Assembly: GCA_022771695.1 (NCBI GenBank)
Contig: JALEKJ010000017.1
Span: 53,721-117,720, forward strand
Direction of reading: 5' to 3'
Source of the DNA: Roseburia sp.
GTDB taxonomy: Bacteria; Bacillota; Clostridia; Lachnospirales; Lachnospiraceae
DNA: 64,000 nt
Part shown: positions 59,539 through 64,000 of the stretch, one piece after another
How the letters are laid out: each line of letters opens with the position of its first letter
Numbering within the stretch: position 1 is the stretch's first letter
Translations under genes and position numbers: made by a program
Notes under the pieces: generated by a model
Database searches by the model: none
What the model saw: only the letters and a program-made list of their open reading frames with translations
What the model was told of the DNA's origin: nothing

Positions 59539-60517
59539 ACTGCTCCAATATTTCATGAAGATAATCCTTATATGCTTTTACCACACGCTCGGGGGACTCG
59601 ATTTGCACCGCTGCCCCCAGTCCCGTTACCCATCCAAAAAACTGACGGCTTACCGCCACGTCAACACGCGCGCGTATATGCTCATCATCAAGCCTTCGCA
59701 TTGCGACCTCTTTGCCGAAGCGGTCGATGATGACACCGGTAAGGTTGCCGGCACAGCGGAGCATCACCGTCTCCTCCTCGCCGGCAAACATGCCAAATGT
59801 TTTCTTCGAATAGCTGGCGACATCAAAATTCTCGAACGCTTCTTTCCCTTCTCGCGGTGTAGGAAGCAATCCAATCTTTAACATTTTGTCCACACGGTAA
59901 TGGCGAATTCCTCCGCTTCTGTCATCGTATGCAATCAGATAATAATTTTCATCGTCCCAGGAAAGCAGCCAGGGGCTGACTTCATAAAATTCGCCGTCAC
60001 GTCGCAGCTTCATTTCTTTATTCACGCTCCACTCAAAATACTGGAAGCGAATCTTGGAATTTTCTGCAATCGCATTGTATATCATATCTACATTATAATA
60101 GATGTTTTCGTTCACAGCTTTACTTCGGTTTGTTACTACAACCTGACGGTGTAGCTGCCTCGCCTGCGCTTTGCTGCAAAGTGTTTCCAGTTTCCCAATC
60201 AGCACGCCGGACTTTTTTGCAGTAATAAACTTGGATGCCTGAACTGCATCCACGAGAAGCTTTAACTCTGCCAGTTCAAATTGCCTGTCGGCAAGATAAT
60301 ATCCACCCGGTCGCTCTTTGACTTTTATGATATCCATTCCAAAGTCAATTAAGTGCTCGATGTCCGTATAGATGCTTTTGCGCTCGGCAGAAATATCATT
60401 TGCTTTCAGATATGCGATGATTTCCTGTGTAGTCGCGACATGCTCATCATCGGTCCGTTCCATGAGAAACTGCGCGATATATAATAGCTTTAACTTTTGC
60501 TTTTCCGATCTCGCCAT
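59528..60517 (-). CDS. WYL-domain transcriptional regulator
   Basis: The 329-residue protein has an N-terminal winged helix-turn-helix (about 1-75, with TTQEIIAYLKANDISAERKSIYTDIEHL) and a WYL domain (about 130-220: ISPW-like SPWLLSWDDENYYLIAYD, YRVDKM) plus a WCX C-terminal extension. Such regulators bind nucleic acid or nucleotide ligands and often control DNA-damage or defence genes. ATG 60517 follows GGAAGGGA. It leads the unit with the YgjP-like gene and is divergent from the glp-like operon. Confidence 0.88.
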   Translation of the reverse strand: MARSEKQKLKLLYIAQFLMERTDDEHVATTQEIIAYLKANDISAERKSIYTDIEHLIDFGMDIIKVKERPGGYYLADRQFELAELKLLVDAVQASKFITAKKSGVLIGKLETLCSKAQARQLHRQVVVTNRSKAVNENIYYNVDMIYNAIAENSKIRFQYFEWSVNKEMKLRRDGEFYEVSPWLLSWDDENYYLIAYDDRSGGIRHYRVDKMLKIGLLPTPREGKEAFENFDVASYSKKTFGMFAGEEETVMLRCAGNLTGVIIDRFGKEVAMRRLDDEHIRARVDVAVSRQFFGWVTGLGAAVQIESPERVVKAYKDYLHEILEQYEK

Positions 60518-60583
60518 ACAAGTCCCTTCCTTGCAACAATTACTGTTTATGCTAATCATATCACTTCTGTTTATTTTTTGCTA

Positions 60584-60612
60584 TTGTCAGATGAAAGAAA
60601 GCGTGCTATAAT
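60584..60612 (+). promoter_or_regulatory. Promoter of the glp-like operon
   Basis: TTGTCA (60584-60589), 17-bp spacer ending TGC, consensus TATAAT (60607-60612). Confidence 0.85.
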
Positions 60613-60645
60613 ACATATAAATGAAAGATGATTACCGAGAGACAT

Positions 60646-60699
60646 GAGCAAGGTAAAACAGAAGCGATTTTTATCGTTTTGTTTTCCTTGCTCTTTTTT
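60646..60699 (+). terminator. Leader terminator (attenuator) of the glp-like operon
   Basis: GAGCAAGG (60646-60653) pairs with CCTTGCTC (60686-60693) around AAAAC/GTTTT and GCGAT/ATCG inner helices, followed by six T's, between the promoter and the first gene. It lies 24 bases before the start codon, so the operon is probably controlled by antitermination. Confidence 0.85.
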
Positions 60700-60722
60700 C
60701 GTCAAAAAAAGGAGAATCTATT

Positions 60723-62174
60723 ATGTATGATGTAGCAATTATTGGAGCCGGAGTTATCGGCAGTGCGATTGCACGAGAATTATCAAAGTACCAGGCAAAA
60801 ATCTGCGTCATCGAGCGCGAAGAGGACGTCTGCAACGGAACCTCCAAGGCAAACAGTGCCATTATCCATGCTGGCTTTGATGCGACACCGGGGACATTAA
60901 AGGCAAAACTCAATGTTCGTGGAAATGCAATGATGGATGTACTTGCCAAGGAGCTTGACATTCCCTTTACCAGAAACGGCTCACTTGTTGTCTGCACAAA
61001 AGAACAGAATCGCAAAGACTTAGAGTCCCTCTTAGAAAAAGGGAAGAAAAATGGGGTGCCGAACCTGCGCATTGTTGAACGCGAAGAACTTATCCGTATG
61101 GAGCCGAATTTAAGTGATGATGTGACCTGTGCGCTTTTGGCGCCGACCGGAGGTATTGTGTGTCCGTTCCATATGACAATGGCATTTGCCGAGAACGCAT
61201 ACACAAACGGCGTTTCTTTCTATCTAAATACGAACGTGACTTCTATCGCTCAATCTGATGAGGGATATCGTATTGAGACGTTCCATAGAGACACGAAAGA
61301 AAGTGAGGCTTTTTTGGCTAAAGTGGTAATTAATGCAGCCGGTGTCTACGCCGACGAACTCAACAATATGGTAAGCGAGCATAAGCTTCATATTACCGCA
61401 AGAAAAGGTGAGTACTGCCTTTTGGATAAGGATGCCGGCACACATGTATCGCACACGATTTTTCAACTTCCGTCTAAGATGGGAAAAGGCGTTCTTGTTA
61501 CACCAACCGTACACGGCAATCTCCTGGTTGGTCCGACGGCAGTCGATGTCGAGAACAAAGAGGCGATAAACACTACGCAGGCAGGCTTGGATTCTCTTGG
61601 CCGCACTGCTTCCTTAAGTGTAAAAAATGTTCCAATGCGTCAGGTGATTACCTCCTTTGCAGGACTACGCGCCCATGAGGACGGCAATGATTTTGTGATT
61701 GGCGAATCCAAGGATGCGAAGGGATTTATCAACGCAGCCGGTATCGAATCCCCGGGACTTTCTTCTGCTCCGGCTATTGGTGAGATGGTTGCAGGTATTG
61801 CAGCAGAATTACTTTCTCTTACTGAGAAATCTGATTTTATTGCTACCAGAAAAGGAATTCTGCGCCCGGAAACACTTTCTATGGAAGAGCGTAACAAACT
61901 GATTACAGAGCATCCGGAGTACGGTAACATTATCTGCCGCTGCGAGATGATTACAGAGGGAGAAATTATGGATGCCATTCACCGTCCGTTAGGCGCACGT
62001 TCTCTAGATGGTGTTAAAAGACGCACCCGTGCCGGCATGGGGCGCTGTCAGGCAGGCTTCTGCTCACCACGTACCATGGAGATTCTGGAGCGTGAGGTTC
62101 CGATGAGCATGTTTGATATCACAAAAAACGGTGTCGGCGGAACTATCGTCGTTGGCACGAACAAAGAGATTTAA
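60723..62174 (+). CDS. FAD-dependent glycerol-3-phosphate dehydrogenase-like oxidoreductase (GlpA-type)
   Basis: The 483-residue flavoprotein opens with the FAD Rossmann motif DVAIIGAGVIGSAIARELSKY, has the GlpD/DAO-type fold and a C-terminal BFD-like 2Fe-2S region with cysteines in ICRCEMITEGEI (about 395-405) and MGRCQAGFCSP (about 435-445). This organisation matches the GlpA-like anaerobic enzyme that oxidises sn-glycerol-3-phosphate to dihydroxyacetone phosphate; LhgO-like 2-hydroxyglutarate oxidases are related alternatives. AAAAGGAG precedes the ATG. It is the first of three co-directional genes with spacings of 14 and 16 bases. Confidence 0.82.
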   Translation: MYDVAIIGAGVIGSAIARELSKYQAKICVIEREEDVCNGTSKANSAIIHAGFDATPGTLKAKLNVRGNAMMDVLAKELDIPFTRNGSLVVCTKEQNRKDLESLLEKGKKNGVPNLRIVEREELIRMEPNLSDDVTCALLAPTGGIVCPFHMTMAFAENAYTNGVSFYLNTNVTSIAQSDEGYRIETFHRDTKESEAFLAKVVINAAGVYADELNNMVSEHKLHITARKGEYCLLDKDAGTHVSHTIFQLPSKMGKGVLVTPTVHGNLLVGPTAVDVENKEAINTTQAGLDSLGRTASLSVKNVPMRQVITSFAGLRAHEDGNDFVIGESKDAKGFINAAGIESPGLSSAPAIGEMVAGIAAELLSLTEKSDFIATRKGILRPETLSMEERNKLITEHPEYGNIICRCEMITEGEIMDAIHRPLGARSLDGVKRRTRAGMGRCQAGFCSPRTMEILEREVPMSMFDITKNGVGGTIVVGTNKEI

Positions 62175-62188
62175 GGGGGAGATGTGCT

Positions 62189-63463
62189 ATGAAAAATTAC
62201 GATTTAGTTATCGTCGGCGGCGGCCCTGCAGGACTTGCAGCAGCCGTTTCCGCAAGGGACCACGGCGTTGAACGCATTTTAATACTCGAGAGAGATAAAG
62301 AGCTTGGGGGCATTTTAAATCAATGCATCCACAACGGATTTGGCTTGCACACTTTTAAGGAAGAACTGACCGGACCGGAATACGCTGCTCGCTTTATTGC
62401 AAAGGTAATGGAACGCGGCATTGAATACAAATTAAATACTATGGTAATGGATATCTCTGTAGAGGATTCCATGGAGAAAAAAGTAACTGCGATGAATCGT
62501 GAGGATGGTATGTTTGAAATCTGTGCAAAAGCAGTTATCCTTGCGATGGGATGTCGTGAGCGTTCCAGAGGAGCGCTTAATATTCCCGGTTATCGTCCGG
62601 CAGGTATCTACTCTGCCGGAACCGCCCAGCGTCTTGTAAATATGGAAGGCTATATGCCGGGGCGAGAGGTTGTCATCTTAGGTTCCGGAGATATCGGACT
62701 TATTATGGCAAGACGTATGACTTTAGAAGGTGCAAAAGTAAAAGTCGTAGCAGAACTGATGCCTTACTCAGGCGGTCTGAAACGCAATATTGTACAGTGT
62801 TTAGATGACTTTGGCATTCCGTTAAAGTTAAGCCACACCGTCGTCGATATTGAAGGAAAAGAGCGCGTGGAGGCTGTCACGATTGCAGAAGTCGGTCCGG
62901 ACCGAAAACCGATTCCGGGTACAGAAGAGCGCTACACCTGTGACACCTTATTGCTTTCCTGCGGATTGATTCCGGAGAATGAGCTGAGCAAGAGTGCAGG
63001 AGTTGCAATTAATCCGATTACCTCCGGTCCGGTTGTAAACGACAGTTTAGAAACCAGTGCTCCGGGTATCTTTGCTTGTGGCAATGTGCTTCATGTGCAC
63101 GATCTTGTTGACTACGTGTCACAGGAAGCGACATCCGCCGGAAAAAATGCGGCACGCTATATCCAAAACGGTTCTGCCAAAGATACAAAGGCTGTCGAGA
63201 TTCTTCCGGTAGACGGTGTACGCTATACTGTTCCGAAGTTCATCCGTCCGACTGAGATGGACGACACGCTGACGGTTCGTTTCCGTGTAGGGGATGTCTA
63301 TAAAAATTGTGCGATTGCGACTTATTTTGACGATGAACTCATCAGCAAGCGCAAGCGTCCGGTCATGGCGCCGGGCGAGATGGAACAGGTTATCCTTGAC
63401 AAGAAGAAACTGTGTGAATATCCGGATTTAAACAAGATTACCATTCGTATTGAGGAAGCATAG
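62189..63463 (+). CDS. FAD/NAD(P)-binding oxidoreductase (GlpB-like partner)
   Basis: The 424-residue pyridine-nucleotide-disulfide-type reductase has the FAD motif DLVIVGGGPAGLAAAVSARDHG at the N-terminus and a second dinucleotide motif VVILGSGDIGLIMARRMTLEG near 165. It lacks a redox CxxxxC pair after the first motif; NQCIHNGFG supplies a single cysteine. It probably passes electrons between the GlpA-type subunit and NAD(P) or ferredoxin, as partner subunits of this three-gene set are thought to do. AGGGGGAGATG precedes the ATG. Confidence 0.8.
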   Translation: MKNYDLVIVGGGPAGLAAAVSARDHGVERILILERDKELGGILNQCIHNGFGLHTFKEELTGPEYAARFIAKVMERGIEYKLNTMVMDISVEDSMEKKVTAMNREDGMFEICAKAVILAMGCRERSRGALNIPGYRPAGIYSAGTAQRLVNMEGYMPGREVVILGSGDIGLIMARRMTLEGAKVKVVAELMPYSGGLKRNIVQCLDDFGIPLKLSHTVVDIEGKERVEAVTIAEVGPDRKPIPGTEERYTCDTLLLSCGLIPENELSKSAGVAINPITSGPVVNDSLETSAPGIFACGNVLHVHDLVDYVSQEATSAGKNAARYIQNGSAKDTKAVEILPVDGVRYTVPKFIRPTEMDDTLTVRFRVGDVYKNCAIATYFDDELISKRKRPVMAPGEMEQVILDKKKLCEYPDLNKITIRIEEA

Positions 63464-63479
63464 ATAGGAGGTTTTTATT

Positions 63480-63845
63480 ATGAGCACAAGAGAATTGACT
63501 TGTATCGGCTGCCCATTGGGATGCGCCCTTACCGTTACAATGGAAGATGGCACCGTCACCTCCGTCACAGGAAACACCTGTCCAAGAGGCGATGCATACG
63601 CCAGAAAAGAAGTCACGAATCCTACGCGCATTGTGACCTCTACCGTCCGTGTAGCGGGCGGTGTCTGCCCGATGGTAAACGTTAAGACTGCCACGGACAT
63701 ACCAAAAGATAAGATCTTTGTATGCACAAACGCATTAAAAGATATCGTAGCGACCGCTCCGATTGCAATCGGAGACGTCATTCTGGCAAATGTTGCCGGT
63801 ACCGGCGTTGACATTGTCGCTGCAAGAAACGTTGCCGCGAAATAG
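63480..63845 (+). CDS. DUF1667 protein, cysteine-rich redox partner
   Basis: The 121-residue protein starts MSTRELTCIGCPLGCALTV: four cysteines (8, 11, 15 and one in TGNTCPRGDAYA near 33) suit an iron-sulfur cluster, followed by a beta-rich part. DUF1667 proteins are regularly encoded as the third gene after the two flavoproteins, as here with 16-base spacing and AGGAGG, and are thought to be the small electron-transfer subunit. Only established by neighbourhood and cysteines. Confidence 0.88.
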   Translation: MSTRELTCIGCPLGCALTVTMEDGTVTSVTGNTCPRGDAYARKEVTNPTRIVTSTVRVAGGVCPMVNVKTATDIPKDKIFVCTNALKDIVATAPIAIGDVILANVAGTGVDIVAARNVAAK

Positions 63846-63869
63846 TCAAAGATAGATTATGTAGGTTTG

Positions 63870-64000
63870 TCAAACATATGTTACACCAAGCTCAATGAAT
63901 TCCCTTAGGACAGTCTGTGGTGACTTCCAACCAAGTGGGCGCATTGGAAAACGATTATAGTCCCTTTGGTTGTATTGGTGTAATTGCTTGGAAAAGTCGC
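63870..64000 (-). mobile_element. Transposase C-terminal fragment (partial at window end)
   Basis: The minus strand is open from the window edge to a TGA at 63872-63870, giving 42 residues that end the protein: the segment KQLHQYNQRDYNRFPMRPLG followed by WKSP and QTVLREF. The pattern of a Tyr-Asn-rich helix, PMRPLGWKSP and a final short helix is that of rve/DDE integrase-core transposases at their C-terminus. The gene continues beyond the window. Sequence 63846-63869 between DUF1667 and the stop may include the element end; no inverted repeat can be tested without the other end. Confidence 0.65.

Overview
The window looks like a chromosomal segment of an endospore-forming, Gram-positive anaerobe of the Clostridia, most likely Lachnospiraceae. 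The evidence is a B. subtilis-like core order (glmU-type, pth, mfd ... hup, rqcP, yabP, yabQ, divIC ... spoIIE, tilS, hpt, ftsH), sporulation genes (spoIIE, yabP, yabQ, a cotS-like kinase), AGGAGG ribosome-binding sites, sigma-A promoters of TTGACA-17-TATAAT type, frequent TTG/GTG starts, and SAM, T-box and Mn2+ leader RNAs. No rRNA, prophage or CRISPR array was seen. The assignment is inferred from content, not from a database match.

Layout. 1-960: 3' part of an AT-rich DNA methylase/restriction gene cut by the window edge. 1.1-12.1 kb: nucleotide-sugar synthesis (GlmU-type uridylyltransferase), peptidyl-tRNA hydrolase, Mfd, a parvulin-like lipoprotein, a shikimate-kinase-like protein, a LysM/M23 endopeptidase, MurA and an HD-GYP protein. 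12.2-16.8 kb: SAM-I riboswitch with metK, a two-component system whose 3' end is duplicated in tandem, and a flavodoxin. 16.9-19.5 kb: proline T-box leader, an RluA-type pseudouridine synthase and proS. 19.5-28.6 kb: a very large TPR/GGDEF protein, cca, a CotS-type kinase, a PEGA-like lipoprotein and phosphoglucomutase. 28.6-37.4 kb: the division/sporulation cluster from hup to ftsH, with an aldo/keto reductase on the opposite strand between divIC and spoIIE. 37.6-49.2 kb: a second HD-GYP protein, tRNA-Tyr, a chemoreceptor, two P-type cation ATPases (the second behind a Mn2+ riboswitch) and an exported GH13 amylase. 49.2-56.4 kb: two small membrane proteins, tRNA-Gly and tRNA-Phe, a zinc-ribbon/HTH protein, sbcDC and murI. 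56.4-64 kb: an unassigned structured leader, a CPA2 antiporter, several small conserved proteins, a YgjP-like metalloprotease with a WYL regulator, a three-gene glycerol-3-phosphate-dehydrogenase-like operon behind an attenuator, and the end of a transposase gene at the right edge.

How the genes work together. Much of the window serves envelope growth and its coupling to division and sporulation: UDP-GlcNAc supply, MurA, MurI, a murein endopeptidase, DivIC, SpoIIE, YabP/YabQ and CotS. A second theme is translation quality control (Pth, ProRS, CCA-adding enzyme, TilS, RqcP). A third is cyclic-di-GMP signalling, with one GGDEF protein and two HD-GYP proteins. Several transcription units start with RNA switches or attenuators (SAM, tRNA-Pro, Mn2+, the glp-like leader and one unassigned RNA). 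Palindromic intergenic repeats recur at about 10.8, 16.1, 25.3 and 44.7 kb.
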